Assembly (NCBI RefSeq): GCF_000702825.1
Contig: NZ_JNKF01000013.1
Coordinates: 124,001-188,000, forward strand
DNA length: 64,000 nt
Source of the DNA: Prevotella sp. P6B1
GTDB taxonomy: Bacteria > Bacteroidota > Bacteroidia > Bacteroidales > Bacteroidaceae
Reading direction: 5' to 3'
In this document: positions 27,557 through 35,080 of the stretch, one piece after another
Numbering within the stretch: position 1 is the first letter of the stretch
Layout of the letters: each line of letters begins with the position of its first letter
Program-made: the position numbers and the translations under genes
Notes under the pieces: generated by a model
Database searches by the model: none
What the model was told of the DNA's origin: nothing
Seen by the model: the letters and a program-made list of their open reading frames with translations, nothing else

Positions 27557-28768
27557 ATGGAGAAACTTTGGAATAGGAATTACTGCAAGGTAATGGCGGC
27601 CAACTTCACGTTGTTTTTCGCCTTCTACGTGCTCACACCGCTGTTGCCACTCTATCTGAGCGAACACTTCGGTGCCACCAAGGACGTCATCGGACTGGTG
27701 CTGTCAGGCTATACTATCACCGCCCTGCTGTTCCGTCCGTTCAGCGGCTATGTGGTCGACTCATTCCCTCGCAAAACGGTGCTGATGATCAGCTTCGGAG
27801 CCTTCGCTATCTTCTTTGCCGGCTATCTGGCAGCCTCTACCCTACTGTTGTTCACCATTGTCCGCACGCTGCATGGCGGTCCCTTCGGTGCCCTCACCGT
27901 ATCTAATTCTACGGTGGCCATCGATGTGCTACCAAGCAGTCGCCGCACCGAAGGCATCGGCTATTACGGGCTGAGCAACAATCTCGCCATGGCTATTGCG
28001 CCCACCATCGGTATCTTTATCTATCAGCTCACCGATAGTTTCGAGTTCCTATTCTGGCTCGCCCTCATCGTGGCATGCCTCGGCTGGCTCATCGACTCAA
28101 CGGTGAAACTGCCTAAGAAGGAGATTGTACGCGAGAAATCCGCTTTATCGCTCGACCGATTCTTCCTGACTCGTGGCTGGCTGCTCGGCCTCAACATGGT
28201 AGCCTTCGGTTTCAGTTTCGGTGTTCTCAGCAACTACCTCGCCATCTACGGCAAGGAGGTGATGGGTATCACCGGCGGCACCGGCACCTACTTCATGCTC
28301 TGTTCGGTAGGTCTCATCCTATCACGCTTGCAAGGCGGCAAGGCGCTCCGCAATGGCCGCGTCACCCACAATGCCGCCACAGGCATGGTCATCTCATTAG
28401 TAGGCTACACCCTCTTTATCCTGATGCCCACCCTGTTCCCCCATCAGCATGTCCCTATCATGCTTGGCTATTACGGCTCTGCTTTGTTGATTGGCTTAGG
28501 CAACGGACACATGTGGCCCGCCTTCCAGAATATGACCATCAACGTAGCCACTAACAACCAGCGTGGCACCGCCAACAGCACCATTCTTATCTCGTGGGAC
28601 ATAGGCATGGGGCTCGGCATCCTCGTAGGCGGTATCGTTTCCGAGCTTATCAGCTACAGCGCAGCCTTCTGGACCGTGGTGCTTATCAACGCTACTGGTG
28701 TCACCACTTTCTTCCTTGCTACCCGTGCCTTCTTCACCCGCCGCAATCTCAACCCCACCGTGCGGTAG
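27557..28768 (+). CDS. Major facilitator superfamily transporter
   Basis: This 403-residue inner-membrane protein has 12 predicted helices. The MFS motif-A-like loop between helices 2 and 3 reads RPFSGYVVDSFPRKTVL, and helix 4-5 carries RTLHGGPFGALTVSNSTVAID. The C-terminal half retains GLGNGHMWPAFQNM. The pattern fits drug-efflux or small-molecule MFS carriers (YfcJ/arabinose-efflux-like), but the substrate cannot be read. The leader is very short and the gene ends in TAG, showing that TAG is a normal stop in this genome. Its 3' end overlaps the convergent downstream gene by 20 bp. Confidence 0.85.
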   Translation: MEKLWNRNYCKVMAANFTLFFAFYVLTPLLPLYLSEHFGATKDVIGLVLSGYTITALLFRPFSGYVVDSFPRKTVLMISFGAFAIFFAGYLAASTLLLFTIVRTLHGGPFGALTVSNSTVAIDVLPSSRRTEGIGYYGLSNNLAMAIAPTIGIFIYQLTDSFEFLFWLALIVACLGWLIDSTVKLPKKEIVREKSALSLDRFFLTRGWLLGLNMVAFGFSFGVLSNYLAIYGKEVMGITGGTGTYFMLCSVGLILSRLQGGKALRNGRVTHNAATGMVISLVGYTLFILMPTLFPHQHVPIMLGYYGSALLIGLGNGHMWPAFQNMTINVATNNQRGTANSTILISWDIGMGLGILVGGIVSELISYSAAFWTVVLINATGVTTFFLATRAFFTRRNLNPTVR

Positions 28769-29336
28769 AGATGACCAACTCCCTGGGCAGGGTGATAATC
28801 TTCAGGCGTTCATACCAGATACGAGTTGAACCTTCAAAGTGTTTCTGCGTGTGACTACTGATAATGTAGTAGCTGGCAGTGTATTCATCCATCATATCCA
28901 AGAACGTCTTTTTAATACGCGAGCACTTCTCATTAATCGCATTATCCAGTGGATTCACCAAATGATCCACACCTTCAATAATCTTATCCCGATCCGCCCC
29001 TTTGGCAGTAGCAGTATAATACTTAGTTAGCTCTTCGCGATAATCAGCCAATCGCTTAAATTCGATACCCTCAGGATGAGCCAAGAACAACAGATACACC
29101 GCCTTGTGCACTGGTTGTAGTTCTACCTCTTTATGATAATCAGCTAAAATAAAGCGATAATCTTCTGTGATGACGAGTCTGCTTAGTTTACTCTTAGCAG
29201 CCTCGATGCGTAGCTCTTCAAGTAATGGCACACCAATAGCCTTAAGCAGAAGGTCACTCCTACCCTCTGCTTGCAACTGCCTCACAAGTCGCTTAATCTC
29301 TTGGACAGTCTGCTCAGGTGCCATCAGCTCACTCAT
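28749..29336 (-). CDS. Uncharacterised protein (family A), partner of the FtsZ paralogue
   Basis: This 195-residue, probably cytoplasmic protein has no signal or membrane segment. It is clearly homologous to the product of 34317-34889: both share a central block (LVITEDYRFILA versus LIVTEDYKIVLA), then KAVYLLFLAHPEGI, DYRKEL-type and INEKCSRIKK motifs. The INEKC(S/T)RI(K/R)K segment looks like a recognition or interaction helix, but I cannot name a domain. The ATG overlaps the FtsZ-paralogue stop as ATGA, so it is translationally coupled to it. That coupling suggests the two products act together. Function unknown. Confidence 0.75.
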   Translation of the reverse strand: MSELMAPEQTVQEIKRLVRQLQAEGRSDLLLKAIGVPLLEELRIEAAKSKLSRLVITEDYRFILADYHKEVELQPVHKAVYLLFLAHPEGIEFKRLADYREELTKYYTATAKGADRDKIIEGVDHLVNPLDNAINEKCSRIKKTFLDMMDEYTASYYIISSHTQKHFEGSTRIWYERLKIITLPRELVISTARWG

Positions 29337-30595
29337 TCTGAAACTTCTTTCATCACCTTTTTAAGCCAGCTTTTAAACCCATCAAGCGCCGTTAGCTTGT
29401 AAGGCTCAGTTTCTGGCTCTGGTTCAACAACCACTATTGGTTCAGGTGTAGGTGCTGGTTCTGGCTCAGGTGCCTGCTCTACCTCAAATGGAATCTTCTG
29501 TTCTACAGCTATCACCTCACCAATAGTGTTCTTCTTGGGCTTATACAAGCCTGATATCAGACTTTCATAGTAATCATCTTCATCGTGGTGTACTTCTTTC
29601 TTCACCTCATTACTGAAATCATCCTCCAAACCTGTTGCCAGTATCGTAACCTTTGCATCCTCGCCAAGAGTATCGTCAGTAGCCGTACCCCAAATCACTT
29701 CAATGTTAGGATCAAGTTGGTCGAAGAAATCGTCTATCTCCTGCAACTCTTTCACGAATATCGGACGCTCATCACTTGCATAGATATTGAACAGTATGCG
29801 TTTTGCCTTACCTATGTCATTTCCATATAGCAAAGGCGAATCAAGCGCATCGACGATAGCCCTCTGCACACGCTTTTCACCACTCGCACGCCCCATGGCC
29901 ATGATGGCACCACCACCATCTCGCATGGTTGTTTCTACATCGCGGAAGTCACTCTTGATACCTCCATCACTTGGCAATGTAATCAGTTCCGAGATACCTT
30001 TTACAGCATTCATCAAAATGCCATCAGCCCTCAGGAACGCCTCTTTTACAGAAAGTTCAGAATCAGCATATACGTCGCAAAGGCGCTCATTGTTCACTAT
30101 CAGCAATGCATCTACATTCTTTCGCAACTCATCGACACCCTTCAGAGCTTTGATGATCTTACGTTTCTTCTCAAAACTGAATGGTATTGTAACCACGCCT
30201 ACCGTGAGTAGCCCCATATCCTTAGCTACACCAGCCACTACAGGTGCTGCACCAGTACCAGTTCCGCCACCCATTCCTGCAGTTACAAACACCATTTTAG
30301 TGCCATCGCTAAGTAACTTTACAATATCGTTAATATTGCTTTCTGCTTCTTTTTTGCCAACAGTAGGATTTCCGCCAGCACCAAGACCACTCTCACCAAG
30401 CAAGATTTTTACTGGTACAGGATAGCGTGACAACGATTGGCTATCAGTATTACATACGGCATATGTCACTCCTGTAATGCCCTCTTTATACATATTGCTT
30501 ACAGCATTACAACCACCTCCGCCAACACCAATCACCTTGATGATGCCCTGCATCGTATCCTTTACAGGACCAAAGTCTAATATCTCTTCACCCAT
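29333..30595 (-). CDS. Divergent FtsZ paralogue (tubulin-like GTPase)
   Basis: This 420-residue protein has a complete tubulin/FtsZ GTPase core. It carries KVIGVGGGGCNAV (20-32), the tubulin signature GGGTGTGAAPV (109-119) and a T7-loop region at 212-220. There the usual Asn is Lys (K214), while the catalytic aspartates D216 and D219 remain. After about residue 325 the tail is acidic and Pro/Glu-rich (370-398) and ends in an amphipathic LDGFKSWLKKVMKEV rather than the usual C-terminal conserved peptide. No ftsA, ftsQ or mur genes are nearby, so this is probably not the main division gene. It is coupled to the family-A gene by a 4-bp overlap. Confidence 0.88.
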   Translation of the reverse strand: MGEEILDFGPVKDTMQGIIKVIGVGGGGCNAVSNMYKEGITGVTYAVCNTDSQSLSRYPVPVKILLGESGLGAGGNPTVGKKEAESNINDIVKLLSDGTKMVFVTAGMGGGTGTGAAPVVAGVAKDMGLLTVGVVTIPFSFEKKRKIIKALKGVDELRKNVDALLIVNNERLCDVYADSELSVKEAFLRADGILMNAVKGISELITLPSDGGIKSDFRDVETTMRDGGGAIMAMGRASGEKRVQRAIVDALDSPLLYGNDIGKAKRILFNIYASDERPIFVKELQEIDDFFDQLDPNIEVIWGTATDDTLGEDAKVTILATGLEDDFSNEVKKEVHHDEDDYYESLISGLYKPKKNTIGEVIAVEQKIPFEVEQAPEPEPAPTPEPIVVVEPEPETEPYKLTALDGFKSWLKKVMKEVSE

Positions 30596-30615
30596 GCCTA
30601 AAACTATTTCTGCCG

Positions 30616-30623
30616 CAAAGATA
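30616..30623 (-). promoter_or_regulatory. -7 promoter box of the FtsZ-paralogue operon
   Basis: The minus strand reads TATCTTTG followed by CGGC, 21 bp upstream of the ATG at 30595. It is a perfect -7 box with a very short leader. Confidence 0.65.
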
Positions 30624-30680
30624 CAAATAAAATCTCAAACCTGCTAATAATCCCCCCCTCGCAAGCCTTGCGAAGATTAA

Positions 30681-31862
30681 TTATTTCTGTTGAGTAGTTC
30701 TCATTGCCAATATTATGGCTTCGCCAACTAAGGCAATGTTAGCGATTAGGTAGTGGTTCTGGCCAAGCCAACTTACGGTACTACCACCAATTTCTGCAGT
30801 CTTTAGCAGTTGGTTGCGGAATTCCATATCACCCAGACTTGTGGCACATCCTATTGCAAAACCAGTACCCGATGGACTAAGATTCATAATGACAGGCCCC
30901 GCATCAATATCCACACCAAACCAGCAACTATGGTCGTGATATTCCTTGATTCCCGTAACAGGGAATGTCTGTTTGAAGTGCCTCTTCAGTAGTTCATATT
31001 GCTCCTTGGCAAACTCCCTGTCAACCAGGGACAGATAGTAGCAGTTAAGTGCAGAATATGAACCCTTAATCGGGGGTGCAATCTTCAAGCTGTCACCATT
31101 CACTTCCATAAACGACGCCAACATCCCAGTCTCTTTGTCTGTCCACTCTCGTTTAGCCCTCTCTATCCACAGCTTCACCGTTTCTGAATATTTCCCGCCA
31201 TTCTGCTTCGCATAATAGTTAAGCGCCACAATCGCTACAAGCATATCTGGCACATAGACACACTCTCCAGGATAAGTAGGAAGATTCAGATAATAGCTCT
31301 CACGAATTCTGCGGTTCATCGCTTTGCATAGAGTGTGGTACTCCATATCATACTTATTGTCTCCCCCAATTTCCTTATACCTACTAATCATCCATGCCAA
31401 ATGACTATAATAAGATATGTGACTCAGGTCGCCATAGATTCCATCCATCGGATCCTCGCTCCAGCGCAATGCATCGTATTCTCGAATATCTTCCGACAAG
31501 GCGATATCAATAATCTTGTCTATGAACTTCAGCGACACCTCTTTATTCTGAGGATACAGCAAGGCAATATTAGCCAACGCAGCAGATGTCATCGAGCATG
31601 TATATAAGGCCCACTCCCCCCGAAACTGTTCACCAATACCACTAGGCATCTCATTCAACAGTTGTTGTGGTGAAGTTGCCACCCTCTCTGTCAGATAATT
31701 CGCCCTGCGGATAATATCCTTCCTTTCACTATCCCAATCACCAAGCCCGCTAGTGGCACACGCCACCCATAGCATCTTTACGATAATGAGTGAGGCAATA
31801 ACTGCTATCGTTATAAGCATTATCCTAAGTCTGCGACGTTTCTTATTTAGGGCTCCACTCAT
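30681..31862 (-). CDS. Membrane-anchored alpha/alpha-barrel protein (possible LinD-like fold)
   Basis: This 393-residue protein has one N-terminal membrane anchor (residues ~13-35) and a long helical extracytoplasmic domain. Aromatic, His- and Gly-rich loops such as YGDLSHISYYSHLAWM, PGECVYVPDM, KGSYSALNCYYLSL and MNLSPSGTGFAIGCA resemble the (alpha/alpha)6 barrels of the linalool dehydratase/isomerase-like superfamily. That match is from memory and tentative. It is the third gene of an operon with an ADP-ribosylglycohydrolase and a small lipoprotein, overlapping the lipoprotein gene by 20 bp. Substrate and activity are unknown. Confidence 0.6.
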   Translation of the reverse strand: MSGALNKKRRRLRIMLITIAVIASLIIVKMLWVACATSGLGDWDSERKDIIRRANYLTERVATSPQQLLNEMPSGIGEQFRGEWALYTCSMTSAALANIALLYPQNKEVSLKFIDKIIDIALSEDIREYDALRWSEDPMDGIYGDLSHISYYSHLAWMISRYKEIGGDNKYDMEYHTLCKAMNRRIRESYYLNLPTYPGECVYVPDMLVAIVALNYYAKQNGGKYSETVKLWIERAKREWTDKETGMLASFMEVNGDSLKIAPPIKGSYSALNCYYLSLVDREFAKEQYELLKRHFKQTFPVTGIKEYHDHSCWFGVDIDAGPVIMNLSPSGTGFAIGCATSLGDMEFRNQLLKTAEIGGSTVSWLGQNHYLIANIALVGEAIILAMRTTQQK

Positions 31863-32382
31863 GTACCAGCGCCTTTAGGTTTTTTACCTTTTCTTCCCCA
31901 AGTTCAGGCGAATAGAATAATCCCAGTACACAGATATAATTTTTATCTACTACATACTGCTCGTAGAATTTATAATATCCATCCATTCCTTCCAGATAAA
32001 AGTAACCTGGATGTTTATCTACCAAAGTGATCGAGTCCTCATTTATCTTTCTTAAGCCCACAGAAAACTCTACCGCCGCACTGTCAGTCATATTGGCATC
32101 ATTCGGATAAGAGAAACATTTCAAAAACACTTCATACCCAGCAAACGAATAGTCAAATCTCATGTTACGATTATCCAGAAGCGAGCTATCTGGCACGAAA
32201 TTATCAGGATACAGCACCTTATAAGCAGGATTGTCAAATACAAACGTATCCAACTTCTCCCAGGTAATCATCTCTTTCTCCTGAGTCACTTGCGAACCAG
32301 CCTTATGGTCTCTCGTTGAGCATGACATCACCATCAATACAACGCCCACAACAGCAATAGTTAACCACAAATACTTCTTCAT
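31843..32382 (-). CDS. Small lipoprotein of unknown function
   Basis: This 179-residue protein has an N-terminal hydrophobic segment and the lipobox VLMVMSCSTRD (Cys near residue 21). The remainder is mixed alpha/beta with no motif I recognise; one segment (GKEKVKNLKALVHE-like, near the C-terminus) is helical. It overlaps the DraG-family gene upstream by ATGA and the alpha/alpha-barrel gene downstream by 20 bp, so the three products are made together. It is probably anchored in the periplasm-facing membrane leaflet. Function unknown. Confidence 0.7.
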   Translation of the reverse strand: MKKYLWLTIAVVGVVLMVMSCSTRDHKAGSQVTQEKEMITWEKLDTFVFDNPAYKVLYPDNFVPDSSLLDNRNMRFDYSFAGYEVFLKCFSYPNDANMTDSAAVEFSVGLRKINEDSITLVDKHPGYFYLEGMDGYYKFYEQYVVDKNYICVLGLFYSPELGEEKVKNLKALVHEWSPK

Positions 32383-33179
32383 CTCTCTTCTATCATTGTT
32401 ATAAACTTGTCCTTAATCTCTCTGAGGTCATCCGTCAAAATATCATTGCATCGTTTTGCGATATCATCTGGTATCGGATACATGCAGGCTGCGATGGCAC
32501 CAGCCATTGCTCCGATCGTATCAGAATCACCACCAAGCGAGATTGCCAAACGAATTACTTCTTCGAACGAATTGCCCTCAAGGAATGCAATGATAGCTTC
32601 AGGCACACTGCCCTGACACGAAACATCAAACTCATATCGTGGACGAATCTCTGCTATGGTACGATTAAGATTGTAGTCAAATGTCTTTTCTATATACTCC
32701 TTTATTTCCTGTTTCGTTTTTCCTTGTTTACATAGAAACACGCTTGTTGCAATAGCCTGCGCTCCTTTCACTCCTTCTGGATGATTATGCGTTACTGATG
32801 CCGTTAATGCTGCAAGTGCAAGAGCTTCATCGAGCGTCTTTGCATAAAGTCCCACTGGACTCACGCGCATACCAGCGCCATTACCCCAGCTATTGTAAGG
32901 CTGAGGATCGTCTTCTTCAAGCCACCATCCAAAACGCGCTCCATAACCAGCATTGGAGTATCTTTTGCCTAACTCCTGCATACAGTATATTAAATAATGT
33001 ATGGTATGAGTCTCGTCTTCCAGTAGCCACTTAGCCACAGCTAACGTCATTACAGAATCGTCTGTAAAAACGTTTTCGTCGCAGAGTAACTTAAAATCAG
33101 TCCTCTTCGTGTTGTTGAACTCATAAACTGATCCCACGATATCGCCCACCAGTGCACCTAACATTCTCACTTGTTCCAT
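32379..33179 (-). CDS. ADP-ribosylglycohydrolase (DraG/ARH) family protein
   Basis: This 266-residue hydrolase removes ADP-ribose from proteins or nucleic acids. I placed the start at 33179: it is preceded by AAGGAGAAA and lies 22 bp downstream of a -7 box at 33202, whereas the longer open frame begins upstream of that promoter. Di-metal motifs are present: FTDDSVMTLA with T39, D40 and D41, and LGGDSDTIGA (216-225). The length is normal. The protein is cytoplasmic, while its two operon partners are membrane proteins. It could reverse ADP-ribosylation, but no ADP-ribosyltransferase is seen in the window. The family is certain; the substrate is not. Confidence 0.9.
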   Translation of the reverse strand: MEQVRMLGALVGDIVGSVYEFNNTKRTDFKLLCDENVFTDDSVMTLAVAKWLLEDETHTIHYLIYCMQELGKRYSNAGYGARFGWWLEEDDPQPYNSWGNGAGMRVSPVGLYAKTLDEALALAALTASVTHNHPEGVKGAQAIATSVFLCKQGKTKQEIKEYIEKTFDYNLNRTIAEIRPRYEFDVSCQGSVPEAIIAFLEGNSFEEVIRLAISLGGDSDTIGAMAGAIAACMYPIPDDIAKRCNDILTDDLREIKDKFITMIEER

Positions 33180-33201
33180 GTTCTTTTCTCCTTTACGTTT
33201 G

Positions 33202-33209
33202 CAAAAATA
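33202..33209 (-). promoter_or_regulatory. -7 promoter box of the ADP-ribosylglycohydrolase operon
   Basis: The minus strand reads TATTTTTG followed by CAAAC. It decides the start of the DraG-family gene at 33179. Confidence 0.6.
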
Positions 33210-33254
33210 CGAAATAATTCCCATAATACAATATTTATATTAAGCAAAAAGATT

Positions 33255-34250
33255 TTATTGTGCCTCATTCAGCTCTAACGCTCCCCACTTATATCCACAA
33301 TCATTGCAGTAGAATCGTTTAGAATCTTCACCAACCATACAGCCTCCCAAAACCACTTTTCCACTTTCTATTTCCTCCTTCCACACATCATTCTTCGAAT
33401 CATATAAGCCATATCGGATTTCTGCAACATCCTTACTATCGCAGGCAGGACAGAAATCTCCACCTCTGGTATCATGCCTTAGCCCCTTACGTTCAAGTTT
33501 TAATTCATCGCTAAGTCGCTTTATGTATTCTTTCTCATAATGAGCATACATATTCTCCTCCTTTTTAATGAAAGCGTATAGATTATAAATCACAAAACCT
33601 TCAGCTATGACAATCAATACCAACACTATCATCCCAATGATGTATACCTTCTTTCTCATATTTTTTTTTATTTTGTTTTCTATTACTTTACATTTCTCTA
33701 ATTCTGTCATAGCCAATCTCTGAGCCTTGAAGAAATCGTTCAGTATACATAACAGGTATTTGTCAATTTCAGGTATCTCTTTAACAAATAATACCGTTCT
33801 TTTGCTATGCACGCCTATCTCCTCTATCTCTTTGTTAGTGGTATATACTAATGTACAGTTTACATACTGATTTACCATATTGATTGTCTTATGAAGATTT
33901 GCTATATCTTCAACATCGCTATATATAGATATGCTATGCCACCAGGTATCATAGATAGTGATGAAGAAACATTTATCATTACTCTCTATAGTAAATTTTT
34001 CGCCTTGATACGTAAAATATGCATAGTTCAAACTATTACGTTTTTCAGTCTCAGGAGTACATCCTATCTTACGCAACGTTGTCAACACCAATTCAGCGAT
34101 AGAAATATCATCCTCTTTGTTTTGTTCGTCATTCATCAAATCATGGAAGAACTGTTCTTCCTCAGCCTCTTTCTCTTCTACGCTTGCCTTATAGACATGA
34201 TAGAAGTAATAAATGGCAAAAATAATCAGCCATATAACAACATGAATCAT
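33255..34250 (-). CDS. Membrane protein with YbjN-like domain and C-terminal zinc ribbon
   Basis: This is a 331-residue protein of unknown function. The start at 34250 is supported by GGAGG ten bases upstream and by a -7 box at 34275-34282 that would exclude a longer reading. It has an N-terminal membrane helix (MIHVVIWLIIFAIYYFY) and an alpha/beta domain at about 50-170 resembling YbjN/chaperone-like folds (low certainty). A second membrane helix lies near 205-225. At the C-terminus two Cys pairs, FCPAC and YCNDC, form a probable zinc ribbon. It is a single gene between the DraG operon and the DUF4407 operon. Confidence 0.7.
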   Translation of the reverse strand: MIHVVIWLIIFAIYYFYHVYKASVEEKEAEEEQFFHDLMNDEQNKEDDISIAELVLTTLRKIGCTPETEKRNSLNYAYFTYQGEKFTIESNDKCFFITIYDTWWHSISIYSDVEDIANLHKTINMVNQYVNCTLVYTTNKEIEEIGVHSKRTVLFVKEIPEIDKYLLCILNDFFKAQRLAMTELEKCKVIENKIKKNMRKKVYIIGMIVLVLIVIAEGFVIYNLYAFIKKEENMYAHYEKEYIKRLSDELKLERKGLRHDTRGGDFCPACDSKDVAEIRYGLYDSKNDVWKEEIESGKVVLGGCMVGEDSKRFYCNDCGYKWGALELNEAQ

Positions 34251-34274
34251 AAAGAATCCTCCATCTTTTGTTTG

Positions 34275-34282
34275 CAAAGTTA
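34275..34282 (-). promoter_or_regulatory. -7 promoter box of the zinc-ribbon membrane protein gene
   Basis: The minus strand reads TAACTTTG followed by CAAAC, 24 bp upstream of the chosen ATG. Confidence 0.6.
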
Positions 34283-34316
34283 ATCTATTATTTCGGTTCA
34301 ATCAAGCATTTGTTAA

Positions 34317-34889
34317 TCACAAGCCTTGTGAACTAGGCAATTTGCATTTCCATATCACATTGGCTCTAACTAGGTCAATTTTCTTGGCTTCTCCACGTTT
34401 GCCTGATATAGCATAGTATCTGGCTACACTTCTTGGTAGAAGAGTTGAAAAGACTTTTCTTATCCTTGTACATTTCTCATTTATTGAGTTTTGGGTGGAA
34501 TTTGTCACATCTAAAATACTCTTCTTGACTCTGTCTGTTAAACCATGTGGGCGCAACAGCAGATATAACTCGGTTAATTCTTTGCGATAATCAGGAAGAT
34601 ATTTCAGAATTATCCCTTCTGGATGCGAGAGGAACAGTAGGTATACAGCCTTTACCAGAGGCTCCATATCCACCTCAATTGGCTTTTCGCCTGCTAATAC
34701 GATCTTGTAATCTTCTGTCACAATTAGTTGAGGGAATAGTTCTTCCTCGTTCATAGCTGCAGCGATTTCCGTATCATCTATGCCATACGCCTTTAGTTTG
34801 CGTACCCTCTCCCTAACTTCGTCCAAAAGAATGGAGCAGTGAAAACGCTCCAATTCTTTTGAAACCAGTTGTTTAATCTCATTTTCCAT
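34317..34889 (-). CDS. Uncharacterised protein (family A), second copy
   Basis: This 190-residue protein is paralogous to the one encoded at 28749-29336. Shared blocks include LIVTEDYKIVLA, EPLVKAVYLLFLSHPEGI, PDYRKELTELY and SINEKCTRIRKVF; the N-termini differ. No signal or membrane segment is seen. It is the last gene of the leftward operon that also encodes two small membrane-related proteins, DUF4407 and a 50-residue acidic protein. Two copies in different operons of one island suggest a common adaptor or regulatory role, but no function is known to me. Confidence 0.75.
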   Translation of the reverse strand: MENEIKQLVSKELERFHCSILLDEVRERVRKLKAYGIDDTEIAAAMNEEELFPQLIVTEDYKIVLAGEKPIEVDMEPLVKAVYLLFLSHPEGIILKYLPDYRKELTELYLLLRPHGLTDRVKKSILDVTNSTQNSINEKCTRIRKVFSTLLPRSVARYYAISGKRGEAKKIDLVRANVIWKCKLPSSQGL

Positions 34890-34900
34890 TTTCAGCGGTT

Positions 34901-35053
34901 TTAGAATCCCATGGCATCCATCATCGCATCATAGTCCCAAGGGTTACTTGGCATATCGCCGTACATACCATCTGTCAGAGCGTCCCATGAATCTTCTTCT
35001 GTCCACTCGTAACCTTCGCACTCATAAGAATCGTCATAAAAATCTCTTGCCAT
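34901..35053 (-). CDS. 50-residue acidic small protein
   Basis: A short reading frame in the operon gap encodes MARDFYDDSYECEGYEWT and continues to an end of YDAMMDAMGF (50 residues), rich in Asp, Glu, Tyr, Trp and Met. Coding support: it fits tightly between DUF4407 (26 bp) and the family-A gene (11 bp), and it shares the leader motif TAACAATTTAAA before ATTATG with two other genes of the operon. It has no Lys and one Arg, so it is strongly acidic, as expected of an inhibitor, a DNA mimic or a small partner protein. These roles are speculation. Confidence 0.65.
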   Translation of the reverse strand: MARDFYDDSYECEGYEWTEEDSWDALTDGMYGDMPSNPWDYDAMMDAMGF

Positions 35054-35064
35054 AATTGTAATGA

Positions 35065-35080
35065 TTTAAATTGTTAATAC
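35065..35080 (-). promoter_or_regulatory. Recurrent AT-rich translation leader motif (copy 3)
   Basis: The minus strand reads GTATTAACAATTTAAA, shortly before the ATG of the acidic small protein. Near-identical elements precede the 188-residue gene (36661-36676) and the 179-residue gene (37242-37257). The operon therefore uses a repeated SD-less leader, or a common RNA-binding site. Confidence 0.4.

Noticed and set aside
29333..30595. The FtsZ-like gene as the main cell-division ftsZ
   Set aside because: There are no dcw neighbours, the T7 loop has Lys for Asn, and the tail is atypical. The possibility is kept as a refutation test because the rest of the genome is not visible.
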